From an uncultured Clostridia bacterium (lineage in GTDB: Bacteria > Bacillota > Clostridia > TANB77 > CAG-508): a DNA stretch of 54,175 bases. The translations under genes and the position numbers were made by a program. Below are positions 39,337-49,441 of this stretch, one piece after another. Numbering within the stretch: the first letter of the stretch is position 1; the number at the start of each line of letters is the position of its first letter. The notes under the pieces were generated by a model that was not told the DNA's origin, did not search any database, and saw nothing but the letters and a program-made list of their open reading frames with translations. The stretch lies in the NCBI GenBank assembly GCA_947625645.1, contig CANQPE010000002.1, positions 86,981 to 141,155 on the forward strand, in the 5' to 3' direction.

Positions 39337-39420
39337 CATACTAACCTGACCGCTCATACCAATAGAAAAAAAGATAAAAATAGTGTATAAATAATATATT
39401 GAGAAAAGGAAGATAGCAAA

Positions 39421-40359
39421 ATGAAATCCATAAAGATTACAAAAACAGGAGCATATTTTCCAGAAATTAAATTGGAAAATCAAAAGCTAGAACAGACATT
39501 ACAATTGGAACAGGGATATATTCAAAAACGAACAGGAATCAAAACACGCTATTATGCAAATGAAACGCAACAAGAAATGGCAAAAAAATTAATGCAAAAG
39601 ATGTTTGACAATCAAGAAGAAGCAAAAGACATTGGACTAATTGTTGTTTGTACAACAACGCCAACGCAATTTATGCCAGGAATATCTAACTATATTCAAC
39701 AAGTTTTAGGAATCCAAAAATGTATCTGTTTTGACATTTTAGCAGGATGTGCAGGATTTATTAATGCAATGGATATTGCTCAAAAATATTTAACAACATC
39801 ACACATTCAAAAAGCATTGATTGTTGGAATGGAACAGCTTTCAAAATTTTTTGATGCAACTGACCCTACCACAGCTATTATTTTGGCAGATGGTGCAGGG
39901 GGAATTGTTTTAGAACAAACAAAAGAGCAAAAAATATATGCTTCAAAAATAGAAGCCAATATGGATGCAAAGCAAATTCTTTCTACTAAGATTGATAAAA
40001 CAAGAAATTTACAATTAGAAATGAAAGGAAGAGACATCTATAAATATGCCGTAACGGCAACGGTAGAAAACATTCAAAAACTCTTGCAAGAGACAGGAGA
40101 AACATTAAGCCATATCAAATATATTGTACCACATCAATCCAATTTAAGAATTATTAAATCCATTGCAACACGACTAGGAAAGCAAGAAATGAAAAAAATG
40201 TATACAAATATTGAGAATGTTGGAAATACGTATTGTGCCAGTATTCCAATTGCTTTAGATGAAATGTTCCAAAAAGGTGTATTAGAAGCAGGAGATAAAG
40301 TAATTTTACTAGGATATGGTGGAGGATTAAATACAGGAAGTATTTTATTAGAAATCTAA
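39421..40359 (+). CDS. fabH: Beta-ketoacyl-ACP synthase III (FabH)
   Basis: Starts fatty-acid synthesis by condensing acyl-CoA with malonyl-ACP. The Cys-His-Asn triad is visible: C110 in ILAGCAGF, H238 in PHQSN, N269 in NVGNT. The 312-residue length is typical. First gene of a ten-gene operon (gaps mostly 15-50 bp or overlaps) behind a clear promoter. In many clostridia acpP follows fabH; here fabD does. Confidence 0.96.
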   Translation: MKSIKITKTGAYFPEIKLENQKLEQTLQLEQGYIQKRTGIKTRYYANETQQEMAKKLMQKMFDNQEEAKDIGLIVVCTTTPTQFMPGISNYIQQVLGIQKCICFDILAGCAGFINAMDIAQKYLTTSHIQKALIVGMEQLSKFFDATDPTTAIILADGAGGIVLEQTKEQKIYASKIEANMDAKQILSTKIDKTRNLQLEMKGRDIYKYAVTATVENIQKLLQETGETLSHIKYIVPHQSNLRIIKSIATRLGKQEMKKMYTNIENVGNTYCASIPIALDEMFQKGVLEAGDKVILLGYGGGLNTGSILLEI

Positions 40360-40411
40360 TAGATGGGAAAATGGGAAAAGTTCGTCTTCTTAGAAAGGAA
40401 TGATCAGAAAC

Positions 40412-41356
40412 ATGAAATCGAAAACAGCATTTTTATTTCCTGGCCAAGGCGCACAAGCAATAGGCATGGGAAAAGATATATATGAAACATATGAAGTGGC
40501 AAGACCCATATATGACGAAGCAGAAAAGATATCTGGAAAGCCCATAAAACAAATTTGCTTTGAAGGACCACAAGAGGTGTTAAACAAAACGGAAAATACA
40601 CAACTTGCTATATTTACGACAAGTTTAGCCATATTAGAGGTACTAAAAAGCAAGGGAATCCAAGCACCAATAGCGGTAGGATTAAGTTTAGGAGAATACA
40701 CAGCTTTAGTGTATGCGGGTATTTTAAAATTTGAAGCAGGTGTTAAATTAATTCAAAAACGAGGTTACTGTATGGAACATATGGTACCAAAGGAAGCTTA
40801 TGCAATGGCAGCTGTGATAGGATTAGAAGCAAGTAAGATAGAAGAAGTTTGTAACCAATTTTTAGAAGAAGGGAAATTTGTTGTTCCAGCAAATTATAAC
40901 TATTCAGAGCAAACAGTCATTTCAGGAAATGAAGCCATTGTTGAAGAAGCAATGCAAAAATTAAAAGAATTGGGAGCTAAACGCGTTGTGAGATTGCAGA
41001 CAAGTGGCCCATTTCATACTAAAAAATTAATGCAAGCAAAAGAGGCTTACGAGCAGGCATTAGAACAAGCATCTTTTGAAATAGAGCAACCAGTAAAGGT
41101 CATTAAAAATATAGATGGAACGTATTATAGACCAGGAGACAATATAAAAGAAATTTTAGCCAATCATATTATTTCACCTGTTCGATTTGATAGAGCCATT
41201 GAATTGATGAAAAATGAAGAGGTAAAAGAGTTTGTAGAAATCGGACCAGGAAAGACGTTAACAGGGTTTGTGAAAAAAGAAAATAGAGAAGCCAATGTCG
41301 TAAACATTCATGATGTAACATCATTAGAAGCATATCTAAATTTACAAGTATCATAA
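40412..41356 (+). CDS. fabD: Malonyl-CoA:ACP transacylase (FabD)
   Basis: Loads malonyl groups onto acyl carrier protein. Motifs: FPGQGAQ at residues 9-15, the nucleophile S92 in GLSLGEY, and the catalytic His in SGPFHT. ATG 40412 is preferred; ATG 40400 overlaps the GAAAGGA ribosome site, as for several genes here. Normal length (314). Second gene of the fab-acc operon. Confidence 0.96.
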   Translation: MKSKTAFLFPGQGAQAIGMGKDIYETYEVARPIYDEAEKISGKPIKQICFEGPQEVLNKTENTQLAIFTTSLAILEVLKSKGIQAPIAVGLSLGEYTALVYAGILKFEAGVKLIQKRGYCMEHMVPKEAYAMAAVIGLEASKIEEVCNQFLEEGKFVVPANYNYSEQTVISGNEAIVEEAMQKLKELGAKRVVRLQTSGPFHTKKLMQAKEAYEQALEQASFEIEQPVKVIKNIDGTYYRPGDNIKEILANHIISPVRFDRAIELMKNEEVKEFVEIGPGKTLTGFVKKENREANVVNIHDVTSLEAYLNLQVS

Positions 41357-41375
41357 AAAAGGGAGGCAAAGCAAA

Positions 41376-42128
41376 GTGAACGATGAAACAACGAAAACGG
41401 TATTGATAACAGGAGGCACAAGAGGGATTGGAAAAGAAGTCGCATTGAAATTTGCACAAAATGGATATCATGTTGTCATTAATTATGTGTCAGAAACAAC
41501 AGATACAGAAGCGATAAAAAAAGAGTTATTAGAAGCTGGTGCAGCAGACGTTATGCTTGAAAAAGCAAATGTAACAGATATGAAGCAAATGGAAGCACTT
41601 GTCAAAAAAGCAATAGAAGCATTTGGAACAATTGATGTGCTAGTGAATAATGCGGGAATTACCAAAGATAATTTATTAATGAGGATGTCAGAAGAAGAGT
41701 TTGATAGCGTCATCGAAGTGAATTTAAAAGGAACGTATATTGTAACAAAATTGGTAACCAAATACATGATGAAAAAGCGCAAAGGGGCAGTTGTTAATCT
41801 TTCTTCTGTTGTAGGAGTGGTTGGAAATGCCGGACAATGTAATTATGCAGCTTCTAAGGCAGGAATCATTGGATTTACAAAAAGCCTAGCAAAAGAATTG
41901 GCCTCAAGGAATATACGTGTCAATGCAGTGGCACCAGGATTTATTAAAACAGATATGACAGAAAAATTGCCTGAAAGTGTAAAAGAAAATATTTATGGGC
42001 AAATTCCACTGGGACGAATGGGAGTAGCAAAAGAAGTTGCAGAATTGGTGTATTTTTTAGGAGAAGAAAAAACAAGTGCGTATATTACAGGACAAGTCAT
42101 TCATATTGATGGTGGAATGGTAATGTAA
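41376..42128 (+). CDS. fabG: 3-oxoacyl-ACP reductase (FabG)
   Basis: NADPH-dependent SDR enzyme reducing 3-oxoacyl-ACP. Cofactor motif TGGTRGIGKE near the N-terminus, NNAG, and the Ser-Tyr-Lys set in NLSSVVGVVGNAGQCNYAASK; it ends with the common HIDGGMVM. The start is GTG 41376, 9 bp after GGGAGG; the nearby ATG at 41383 is in another frame. 250 residues. Confidence 0.96.
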   Translation: MNDETTKTVLITGGTRGIGKEVALKFAQNGYHVVINYVSETTDTEAIKKELLEAGAADVMLEKANVTDMKQMEALVKKAIEAFGTIDVLVNNAGITKDNLLMRMSEEEFDSVIEVNLKGTYIVTKLVTKYMMKKRKGAVVNLSSVVGVVGNAGQCNYAASKAGIIGFTKSLAKELASRNIRVNAVAPGFIKTDMTEKLPESVKENIYGQIPLGRMGVAKEVAELVYFLGEEKTSAYITGQVIHIDGGMVM

Positions 42129-42148
42129 CGAAAGGAATGGGATAGAAA

Positions 42149-43387
42149 ATGGAAAGAAGAGTTGTCGTAACAGGATTAGGAGCAATAACTCCAATTGGGA
42201 ATACGGTAGAAGAATTTTGGAAAGGCATACAAGAAGGAAAATGTGGAATTGACAAAATTACAGCATTTGATACAAGTACATTTAAAGTGAAATTGGCAGC
42301 AGAGGTGAAAAATTATGATCCAGAAAAATATTTTGACCGTCGAGAAGCCAAACGATTAGACAAATATTCACAATATGCCATGATTGCAACAAGAGAAGCC
42401 TGGAAAGACAGCGGATTGAACCAAGAAACAGAAAATATGGAACGTGTTGGTGTGATTATTGGTTCAGGCATAGGTGGTGTAGAAACTATTGAAACAGAAA
42501 ACCAAAAGTGTGTTGAAAAAGGACCGGACAGAGTTTCACCTATGTATATTCCAATGGCCATTTTAAATATGGCAACTGGAAATGTGGCGATTGATATAGG
42601 GGCAAAAGGAACATCTATTTCTATGGTAACAGCATGTGCAACAGGGACACATTGTATTGGAGAAAGTTACCATATGATTAAACATGGCTATCAAGATATT
42701 ATGATTGCAGGTGGAACAGAAGCCTCTATTACACCGCTTAGCATTGCAGGCTTTTCGAATATTAAAGCACTTTCTAAAACAGAAGATAAAGAAAGAGCAA
42801 GTATCCCTTTTGATAAAGAAAGAAATGGCTTTGTTATGGGAGAAGGAGCCGGTGTACTTATTTTAGAGGAATTAGAGCATGCAAAAAAGCGTCATGCTAA
42901 TATTTATGCAGAAGTAGTAGGGTATGGTGCTACCTCAGATGCTTATCACATTACTTCTCCAGCACCAGATGGTGAAGGTGGCGCAAGGGCAATGAAGTTA
43001 GCAATGCAAGAAGCCAATGTAAAACCAGAAGAAATTACATATATTAATGCACATGGTACATCTACCCATTTAAATGATGCGTGTGAGACAATGGCAATCA
43101 AAACTGCTTTAGGAGAAGCAGCAAAAAGGGTTATGGTAAGCTCAACAAAAGGAAATACAGGACATTTATTAGGAGCAGCAGGTGGCGTGGAAGCCATTGT
43201 ATGTGCAAAAGCGATTGAGCAAGGTTTTGTTCCTCCAACAATTCATTACCAAGTGCCAGATGAAGCGTGTGATTTAGACGTGATTCCAAATGAAGGTAGA
43301 AAGGTAGAGGTGCAATATGCTATGTCAAATTCATTAGGGTTTGGAGGACATAATAGTACCATATTACTAAAAAAGTGGGAGAAATAG
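42149..43387 (+). CDS. fabF: Beta-ketoacyl-ACP synthase II (FabF)
   Basis: Chain-elongating condensing enzyme. Cys-His-His set: C163 in TACATGTHCIG, His in HGTSTHLND, His in GNTGHLLGAAGG. 412 residues, full length. A two-codon ORF ATG GGA TAG (42137-42145) sits between the ribosome site and the start. The operon position is standard. Confidence 0.97.
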   Translation: MERRVVVTGLGAITPIGNTVEEFWKGIQEGKCGIDKITAFDTSTFKVKLAAEVKNYDPEKYFDRREAKRLDKYSQYAMIATREAWKDSGLNQETENMERVGVIIGSGIGGVETIETENQKCVEKGPDRVSPMYIPMAILNMATGNVAIDIGAKGTSISMVTACATGTHCIGESYHMIKHGYQDIMIAGGTEASITPLSIAGFSNIKALSKTEDKERASIPFDKERNGFVMGEGAGVLILEELEHAKKRHANIYAEVVGYGATSDAYHITSPAPDGEGGARAMKLAMQEANVKPEEITYINAHGTSTHLNDACETMAIKTALGEAAKRVMVSSTKGNTGHLLGAAGGVEAIVCAKAIEQGFVPPTIHYQVPDEACDLDVIPNEGRKVEVQYAMSNSLGFGGHNSTILLKKWEK

Positions 43388-43404
43388 AAAGGAAGTGAAT
43401 CAAA

Positions 43405-43839
43405 ATGGAGTATGAGCAAATTAAACAATTAATGAAAGATATGGGGGATTCTAAATTATCATCATTGGATATTGAATTTCCAGATGGTGTTAAAATTAGC
43501 ATGACAAAGACAGTGGAAAGTGGTTTGTCTGTTGTTACAGCAGAAAAACAAATGGCTAATGTTGTGGAAATCCCAACCAAACAAGAAGTTATGGTGGAAG
43601 ATGATGTAAAAGTGATTACAGCACCAATGGTGGGAACTTTTTATGCAAGCAGTGCACCAGACAAACCACCTTATGTTAAAGAGGGAGATAAAATCCGTAA
43701 AGGTCAAGTGGTTTGCATTGTAGAAGCAATGAAATTAATGAATGAGATTGAATCTGAATTTGATGGAGAAGTGGTTGAAGTTTGCGTCAAAGATGGAGAA
43801 ATTGTAGAGTATGGGAAACCATTATTTAAGATAAAATAA
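43405..43839 (+). CDS. accB: Biotin carboxyl carrier protein of acetyl-CoA carboxylase
   Basis: Carries biotin between the AccC and AccDA active sites. The biotinylated lysine is K110 in EAMKLMN; the flanking lipoyl-like domain begins [16 protein letters not shown]. The N-terminal part (1-70) is a variable linker. 144 residues. 18 bp after fabF. Confidence 0.97.
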   Translation: MEYEQIKQLMKDMGDSKLSSLDIEFPDGVKISMTKTVESGLSVVTAEKQMANVVEIPTKQEVMVEDDVKVITAPMVGTFYASSAPDKPPYVKEGDKIRKGQVVCIVEAMKLMNEIESEFDGEVVEVCVKDGEIVEYGKPLFKIK

Positions 43840-43880
43840 AACTGTTTTCATCGAATGGAACCTAGGAAAGGAAGAAGGAT

Positions 43881-44306
43881 ATGCTAAATCAAGAACAAAT
43901 TAAACAAATTATTCCACAACGTGAGCCTTTTTTGATGATAGATGAAGTAGAAAGCTATATACCAGGAGAAAGTGCCATAGCCTATAAAAATGTATCAGCA
44001 GATGAGTACTATTTTAAAGGACATTTTCCTGGAAATCCTATTATGCCAGGGGTTTTAATGGTAGAGGCTTTGGCACAAACAGGAGCAGTTGCCATATTGT
44101 CTATGGAAGAGAATCAGGGGAAAAATGCTTTATTTGGAGGAATAGATAAATTAAAATTTAAAAGACAGGTTGTGCCAGGGGATAGATTAAAATTAGAAGT
44201 AAAGATTATTAAGAAAAAGGGTCCAATAGGAATAGGAGAAGCCATTGCGACTGTAAATCAACAAGTGGCAGTAAAAGGAGAGCTAACCTTTGCCATTGTA
44301 TCTTAA
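43881..44306 (+). CDS. fabZ: 3-hydroxyacyl-ACP dehydratase (FabZ)
   Basis: Hot-dog-fold dehydratase. Active-site H48 in GHFPGNPIMPG and E62 in VEALAQTGAV. 141 residues. No FabA/FabN signature distinguishes an isomerase activity, so the route to unsaturated fatty acids is not visible here. Confidence 0.96.
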   Translation: MLNQEQIKQIIPQREPFLMIDEVESYIPGESAIAYKNVSADEYYFKGHFPGNPIMPGVLMVEALAQTGAVAILSMEENQGKNALFGGIDKLKFKRQVVPGDRLKLEVKIIKKKGPIGIGEAIATVNQQVAVKGELTFAIVS

Positions 44307-44325
44307 AAGAAAGAGTGTGAAAAAG

Positions 44326-45669
44326 TTGTTAAAAAAAGTATTAGTTGCAAATAGAGGGGAAATTGCTGTTAGAATTATTAGAGCGTGCAGAGAAATGGGA
44401 ATCCGAACAGTGGCTGTTTATTCTGAGGCAGATAAGAATGCATTACATACGACATTGGCAGATGAGGCTATTTGTGTAGGTCCTGCCATTTCACGAAAGA
44501 GCTATTTGAATATGAAAGCAATTTTAGAAGCAGCTTGCCTGACAGGGGCAGATAGTATTCATCCAGGATTTGGCTTTTTATCAGAAAATGCAAAATTTGC
44601 GAAAATATGTGAAGAGGTTGGCATAAAATTGATTGGTCCAACTGCAAATTTGATAGAAATGTTAGGAAATAAATCACAGGCGAAACATACGATGAAACTA
44701 GCAGGTGTTCCAGTGGTACCAGGCTCAGAAGGAGTATTAACTTCTAAAGAAGAAGCAACCCAATTAGCAGAACAAATGAAATACCCTGTCATGCTAAAAG
44801 CATCAGCAGGTGGAGGTGGAAAAGGCATTCGAGTTGTTCATTCCAAAAATGAATTAGAAAAAGCGTATGATTTGGTCAAACAAGAAGCCAAACTATCTTT
44901 TAATGATGATAGTATTTATTTGGAAAAAGTGATTCAGAATCCAAGACATGTAGAAATTCAAATTTTGGCAGATGAATTCGGAAATTGTATTCATTTAGGA
45001 GAAAGGGATTGCACGATTCAACGCCACAATCAAAAAATAATAGAGGAAACGCCAAGTTTAGTAATTGATGAAAGAGTACGAGAAAAAATGGGGCAAGTTG
45101 CTGTCAAAGTGGCGAAAGAAATTGGGTATACCAATGCAGGAACCATTGAATTTTTGGTGGATAATGATAAGAATTTCTATTTTATGGAGATGAATACAAG
45201 AATACAAGTAGAACACCCTATTACAGAAATGGTAACAGGGATTGATTTAGTAAAAGAGCAAATCAAAATTGCATCAGGAGAAAGGTTAGAATATAAACAA
45301 AAGGATATACAAATGATAGGGCATAGTATAGAAGCTAGAATTAATGCAGAAACTCCAGAAAAGAACTTTAGACCATGTCCTGGTACCATTACAGGCTTGC
45401 ATTTACCAGGTGGAAATGGAATTCGTATTGATACTGCAATCTATTCTGGATATACTGTTCCACCAACCTATGATGCGATGATAGCAAAAATTATTGCACA
45501 TGGAAGGACACGCCAAGAAGCCATTGCCAAACTAAAAAGTGCGGTAGCAGAATTGGTAGTAGAAGGGATTGACACAAATGTGGAATTTATTTTAGATATT
45601 TTGAATGATGCCAGTTTTGTGACAAATGAGTATGATACATCTTTTATTGAGAAAAGGAGGAAGCCATGA
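44326..45669 (+). CDS. accC: Biotin carboxylase subunit of acetyl-CoA carboxylase
   Basis: ATP-grasp enzyme that carboxylates biotin on AccB. Motifs: [33 protein letters not shown] (ATP), [19 protein letters not shown] and [18 protein letters not shown]. Start is uncertain: the frame is open from 44290, but TTG 44326 gives the family N-terminus (M)[10 protein letters not shown] with spacing of about 12 bp from GAAAG; GTG 44317 is the alternative. About 447 residues. The TGA overlaps the accD ATG by four bases. Confidence 0.95.
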   Translation: MLKKVLVANRGEIAVRIIRACREMGIRTVAVYSEADKNALHTTLADEAICVGPAISRKSYLNMKAILEAACLTGADSIHPGFGFLSENAKFAKICEEVGIKLIGPTANLIEMLGNKSQAKHTMKLAGVPVVPGSEGVLTSKEEATQLAEQMKYPVMLKASAGGGGKGIRVVHSKNELEKAYDLVKQEAKLSFNDDSIYLEKVIQNPRHVEIQILADEFGNCIHLGERDCTIQRHNQKIIEETPSLVIDERVREKMGQVAVKVAKEIGYTNAGTIEFLVDNDKNFYFMEMNTRIQVEHPITEMVTGIDLVKEQIKIASGERLEYKQKDIQMIGHSIEARINAETPEKNFRPCPGTITGLHLPGGNGIRIDTAIYSGYTVPPTYDAMIAKIIAHGRTRQEAIAKLKSAVAELVVEGIDTNVEFILDILNDASFVTNEYDTSFIEKRRKP

Positions 45670-46511
45670 TCATCAACAAAGTTCGTAAAGTCAGCAGTCA
45701 AGAAGAACAGCCGAAAAAGAATACCGTTGTTTCTGACAAAATGATTGGAAAATGGGTGAAATGTGAAAAATGCAAAGAGATTATCTATCGAGAAGAATTA
45801 CATCAAAATTTTAGTGTTTGCCCCTATTGTGGAAAACACTTTCGTTTGTCCTCCAGAAGAAGAATCAAACAAATTGCAGATGAAGGGACTTTTGAAGAGA
45901 TTGCAGGCGACATCATGACAAAAGATCCTTTGCAGTTTGAAGGGTATTTAAAAAAGGTAGAAGCCTTAAAAGACAAGACCAATTTGCAAGAGTCTGTGAC
46001 TTGCGGAACTTGTGAGATTGAAGGGCACAAAGTTGTATTGGCTGTGATGGATGGGAATTTTTTAATGGGGAGTATGGGCTCCGCAGTAGGAGAAAGGATT
46101 ACCATAGCCATAGAAACGGCCATTCAAAATCAATTGCCACTTGTGATTTTTTGCGTGTCAGGTGGGGCACGTATGCAAGAGGGCATGGTGTCTTTAATGC
46201 AGATGGCTAAAACAGCAGCAGCAATTCGAAAATTGCAAGATGCAGGTTTGTTATACATTTCGATTTTGACTGACCCAACCACAGGAGGGGTAACAGCGAG
46301 CTTTGCGAGCTTAGGAGATATCATATTAGCAGAACCAGATGCTTTGATTGGTTTTGCGGGACCAAGGGTCATTGAACAAACAATTAAACAGCAATTACCA
46401 GAAGGATTTCAAAAATCAGAATTTTTATTAGAGCATGGATTGATTGACAAAATTGTAGAAAGAAAAGACATGAAGCAAACCATAGCCCAATTAATTGGTT
46501 ACCATAGATAA
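45666..46511 (+). CDS. accD: Acetyl-CoA carboxylase carboxyltransferase beta subunit
   Basis: Transfers the carboxyl group from biotin to acetyl-CoA together with AccA. N-terminal zinc ribbon with C33, C36, C52 and C55 (CEKC and CPYC). The crotonase-fold core has [49 protein letters not shown] and [11 protein letters not shown]. 281 residues; overlaps accC by ATGA. Confidence 0.96.
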   Translation: MIINKVRKVSSQEEQPKKNTVVSDKMIGKWVKCEKCKEIIYREELHQNFSVCPYCGKHFRLSSRRRIKQIADEGTFEEIAGDIMTKDPLQFEGYLKKVEALKDKTNLQESVTCGTCEIEGHKVVLAVMDGNFLMGSMGSAVGERITIAIETAIQNQLPLVIFCVSGGARMQEGMVSLMQMAKTAAAIRKLQDAGLLYISILTDPTTGGVTASFASLGDIILAEPDALIGFAGPRVIEQTIKQQLPEGFQKSEFLLEHGLIDKIVERKDMKQTIAQLIGYHR

Positions 46512-46530
46512 GGAAGGGAAGTGAAAATGC

Positions 46531-47317
46531 GTGAAAACGGCATGGGAAAGAGTAGAAATGGCAAGGCAAGCAGATAGACCAAAAGCGTTAGATTATATCA
46601 ATAGGCTATTTGATGATTTTATAGAATTACATGGAGATAGGTTTTTTGGCGATGACAAAGCAATCATTGGAGGGATTGGCATGCTAGGAGATATGCCAGT
46701 GACGGTAATTGGGGAACAAAAGGGAAAAAATGCCAAAGAAAATATTGCAAGAAATTTTGGAATGCCTCAGCCAGAAGGCTATCGAAAAGCGCTTCGTTTG
46801 ATGAAGCAAGCAGAAAAGTTCCATAGACCAATTATTACATTAATTGATACACCAGGGGCGTACCCCGGGATGGGAGCAGAGGAAAGAGGACAAGGAGAAG
46901 CCATAGCTCGCTGCATTATGGAAATGGCAGGACTAAAAGTACCGATTATTTGTGTTGTGATTGGAGAAGGGTCAAGCCGGAGGGGCGTTAGCCATTGGGG
47001 TAGGGGATAGAATTGTCATGTTAGAAAATGCCATTTATTCAATCCTTTCACCAGAAGGGTTTGCTAGTATTTTGTATAAAGATAGTACACAAGCCAAAAA
47101 AGCAGCTGAAAAAATGAAGATAACGGCACAAGAACTTCAAAAATTAGAAATCATTGATGATATCATTAAAGAACCTAAAGAAGGGATTCAAAATGATTTT
47201 GAAAAAGTGATTATTAGCCTAAAACGCTATTTATTAAAAAATATCAACGAATTGCAGAAGTTAAGCGTAGAAGAGTTATTAGTGGAACGATATGAAAAAT
47301 ATCGAAAAATATATTAA
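46531..47317 (+). CDS. accA: Acetyl-CoA carboxylase carboxyltransferase alpha subunit, read through a +1 shift at CGG
   Basis: Partner of AccD; essential for malonyl-CoA supply. The frame from GTG 46531 reads [30 protein letters not shown] and [19 protein letters not shown] up to VVIGEGSS, then meets CGG (46978-46980) at codon 150; the zero frame ends at TAG ten codons later. Skipping the C gives GGA GGG GCG and restores [11 protein letters not shown] followed by [16 protein letters not shown]. The family motif here is GEGxSGGALAIG, so the recovered residue is the invariant glycine of the oxyanion-hole loop. Combined length is 261, short at the N-terminus (usual about 315) but complete over the catalytic fold. 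All neighbours in the operon are intact, so loss of this gene alone would be surprising. Confidence 0.93.
46978..46980 (+). other. +1 frameshift site, AGC CGG A in accA
   Basis: Shifted codon GGA (Gly), the conserved glycine of SGGALAIG. A purine-rich GGAGAAGGG stretch lies 6-14 bases upstream and could act as a stimulator, but it is not shared by the other sites. Confidence 0.85.
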
Positions 47318-47331
47318 AGGAGAAGAGAAAA

Positions 47332-48102
47332 ATGATTTTAAAGGGAAAAAAAGTAGTGATTATGGGGGTTAGAAACAAATGGAGCATTGCATGGGGAGCT
47401 GCACAATCTGCCCATGAGCAAGGGGCAGAAGTGATTTGTACTTGTGCAGAAGATAGTTATGAAAAGGTAAAAGAATTGTTAAAAGAACTACCAGGAGCAA
47501 GCCTATATGTTTGTAATAATGTTAGTTTAGATGAAGATATTGACACTTGTTTAGAACAAATTAAAACAGAGCATGGAAAAATTGATGGTTTGTTACATGC
47601 CATTGCTCATGCAAACACAGAGGATTTACACAATGACTTTATTAATACTTCAAGAGAAGGGTATGCACATGCACAAGATGTGAGTAGTTATTCCTTGATT
47701 GCTATTTTACGTATGGCAAAAGAAAAAGAAATGCTAAATGAGGGAGCAAGTATTGTAGCATATACCTATTTTGGCTCAGAAAAAGCCATTGAAGGGTACA
47801 ATGTAATGGGCGTTGCCAAAGCAGCCTTAGAAGCTTCTATTCGTTACTTAGCGGTGGATTTAGGAAAGATGAATTGCCGTGTTAATGCCATATCTGCTGG
47901 ACCAATTAAAACACTTTCAGCAAAAGGCATTAAAGATTTTGGAAGTATATTAGATGTGGTAGAACAAAAATCTCCATTACACAGAAATGTTACAACAAAG
48001 CAAGTAGGAGATGCCACAGCCTTCTTATTTAGTGATATGGCAAATGCCATTACAGGCGAAATTATTCATGTAGATAGTGGATTTTCATGTGTTGGGGTAT
48101 AA
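47332..48102 (+). CDS. fabI: Enoyl-ACP reductase (FabI)
   Basis: NADH-dependent SDR-type reductase for the last step of each elongation cycle. Tyr and Lys of the active site are Y156 and K163 (GYNVMGVAK), the same numbers as E. coli FabI; Y146 is the partner tyrosine. It opens with KKVVIMGVRNKWSIAWG and has NAISAGPIKTLSAKGI. 256 residues. Clostridia often use FabK; here FabI closes the operon 14 bp after accA, with a terminator downstream. Confidence 0.95.
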   Translation: MILKGKKVVIMGVRNKWSIAWGAAQSAHEQGAEVICTCAEDSYEKVKELLKELPGASLYVCNNVSLDEDIDTCLEQIKTEHGKIDGLLHAIAHANTEDLHNDFINTSREGYAHAQDVSSYSLIAILRMAKEKEMLNEGASIVAYTYFGSEKAIEGYNVMGVAKAALEASIRYLAVDLGKMNCRVNAISAGPIKTLSAKGIKDFGSILDVVEQKSPLHRNVTTKQVGDATAFLFSDMANAITGEIIHVDSGFSCVGV

Positions 48103-48145
48103 TTGCCACATATACAAACGCTTCGCATATTGTATAGAAAAACGA

Positions 48146-48186
48146 AAAGACGGAAACTGTAGTATCGTTTCTGTCTTTCTTTTTTT
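48146..48186 (+). terminator. Terminator of the fatty-acid operon
   Basis: AAAGACGGAAAC (48146-48157) pairs with GTTTCTGTCTTT (48167-48178), one G-U pair, followed by CTTTTTTT. Confidence 0.85.
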
Positions 48187-48518
48187 ATTTGCATCGAGTA
48201 GAAAAATGTCGAAATTTGCGATGAAAAGTCTAGGGTTAGGCATTGCAAAATTTGGAAAAATGTGTTTTAATATAAATAATAAATTCTAGGTAAACAACTT
48301 TGTAGGACAAAAATTAAGTTTTAGTTCTATTTCGTTATTTTTATAATAAAAACGAAATAAAAAATCCCAAAATAACAGATGAAAAAACTTCTCTTTTTAG
48401 GCAAAATGAAATGATATAAAAATATTTATAAATGTATGGATACTAGGAAAATAGAAACTTTTGGAAGCGAACAGTTATCAATCAAATCACATATCTAGGA
48501 TTTATTTGTAAAATTCTA
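48187..48518. other. Gene-free region with a spoVS-leader-like segment and a hairpin
   Basis: No convincing ORF. A Spo0A-box-like TGTCGAA (48207-48213) is followed by TTGCGATGAAAAGT (48216-48229), a 14-mer also present upstream of spoVS (38852-38865). Further on, ATTTCGTT (48329-48336) and AACGAAAT (48351-48358) form an AT-rich hairpin. The rest is AT-rich sequence in which I see nothing. Confidence 0.5.
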
Positions 48519-48547
48519 TTGCACAATAAAAGTAATTGATGTATAAT
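48519..48547 (+). promoter_or_regulatory. Sigma-A type promoter upstream of the Rpn remnant
   Basis: TTGCAC (48519-48524), 17-bp spacer, TATAAT (48542-48547), followed by AAAGGAGG and ATG 48562. Confidence 0.65.
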
Positions 48548-48561
48548 AAAGGAGGTAATAC

Positions 48562-49277
48562 ATGAAGCAAAAAGAAGTAACAAAAATGGAACCAAAGAGA
48601 ATATTACCATTGACGTCAGATGAAGTATGTTTTATACAGCTTCACTTGTCACAGAAGGGGTCAGGATGGGAGAAGATTATAAATATATCAAAAAAACAAT
48701 TGCAATTAATTTATTAGATTATAATTTTTATGAAAGAAACAGTTACCACAATGTAGCCCATATGATGTTTGAAAACACAAAGCCAGAAGAATATGTAGAT
48801 ATGAAATATCAAGAAGAAGAAAAAATGGCGACAGAAGATGTAGAAATGCATTTTATAGAATTGCCCAAATTTATCAAAAAAAATCCAGCAGCAGATTCAA
48901 AGTTAGCACAGTGGTTGTGGTTAATTGTAGGAAGGGAGGATAAATTAGCGATGGCAAGGGAAGAAAATCAAGAATTAGAAAAGGCAATACAAACAATCAA
49001 ACAGATGAGTATGAATTCTGAGGAATGGGAAAGATTTACTTCAAGACAGAAGGCCATTATTAATTATAATTCCGGAATGAGTCAAGCAAAAGAAGAAGGA
49101 TTGCAAGAAGGATTAAAAGAAGGAAAAAAAGAAGGCAGAGAACAGGGAGAAAGAATGGCGAGACAACAAATGGCTAAAAAGTTGCTAAAATTAGGATTAA
49201 AAATAGAGGATATACAAGAAGCAACGGGATTTACAAAAGAAGAAATTGAGAAATTAAAAGAAGAATCAGAAGAATAG
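48562..49277 (+). pseudogene. Rpn/PD-(D/E)XK nuclease family transposase remnant with internal deletion
   Basis: ATG 48562 opens with the family N-terminus MEPKRILPLTSDE, then the sequence jumps, out of frame, to MFYTASLVTEGVRMGEDYKYI at 48627. The roughly 80-100 residues between these blocks, which hold the catalytic PD-(D/E)XK core, are gone. The C-terminal part is well kept: MHFIELPKFIKKNP, the LWLIVGREDK region, and a Glu/Gly/Lys-rich tail (EEGLQEGLKEGKKEGREQG) typical of Rpn and other transposase-like nucleases. The intact promoter, ribosome site and terminator suggest recent decay. There is no CGG at the junction, so it is not one of the frameshift genes. Confidence 0.75.
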
Positions 49278-49315
49278 CATAAGGTTTCAACATAATAAAA
49301 AGAGAAGAAGAAGTA

Positions 49316-49366
49316 AAACTACAATTTTGATGGCATAAAATTCGCTAGCAAAATTGTAGTTTTTAT
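49316..49366 (+). terminator. Terminator after the Rpn remnant
   Basis: AAACTACAATTTTG (49316-49329) and CAAAATTGTAGTTT (49349-49362) are perfect 14-bp arms, followed by a short T run. Confidence 0.75.
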
Positions 49367-49441
49367 ATATGGAAAAGCCGCTTTAATTTTGATTCAATAA
49401 TTTCGTTTTTTTTGAAAAACCCCTTTAAAAATTTTACAAAA

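Noticed and set aside
39337..39420. FapR/FabT-type operator in the fatty-acid operon leader
   Set aside because: No convincing palindrome could be found in the leader.
48600..48640. Rpn gene break as a CGG frameshift
   Set aside because: No CGG at the junction and a large block of conserved sequence is missing, so it is a deletion.
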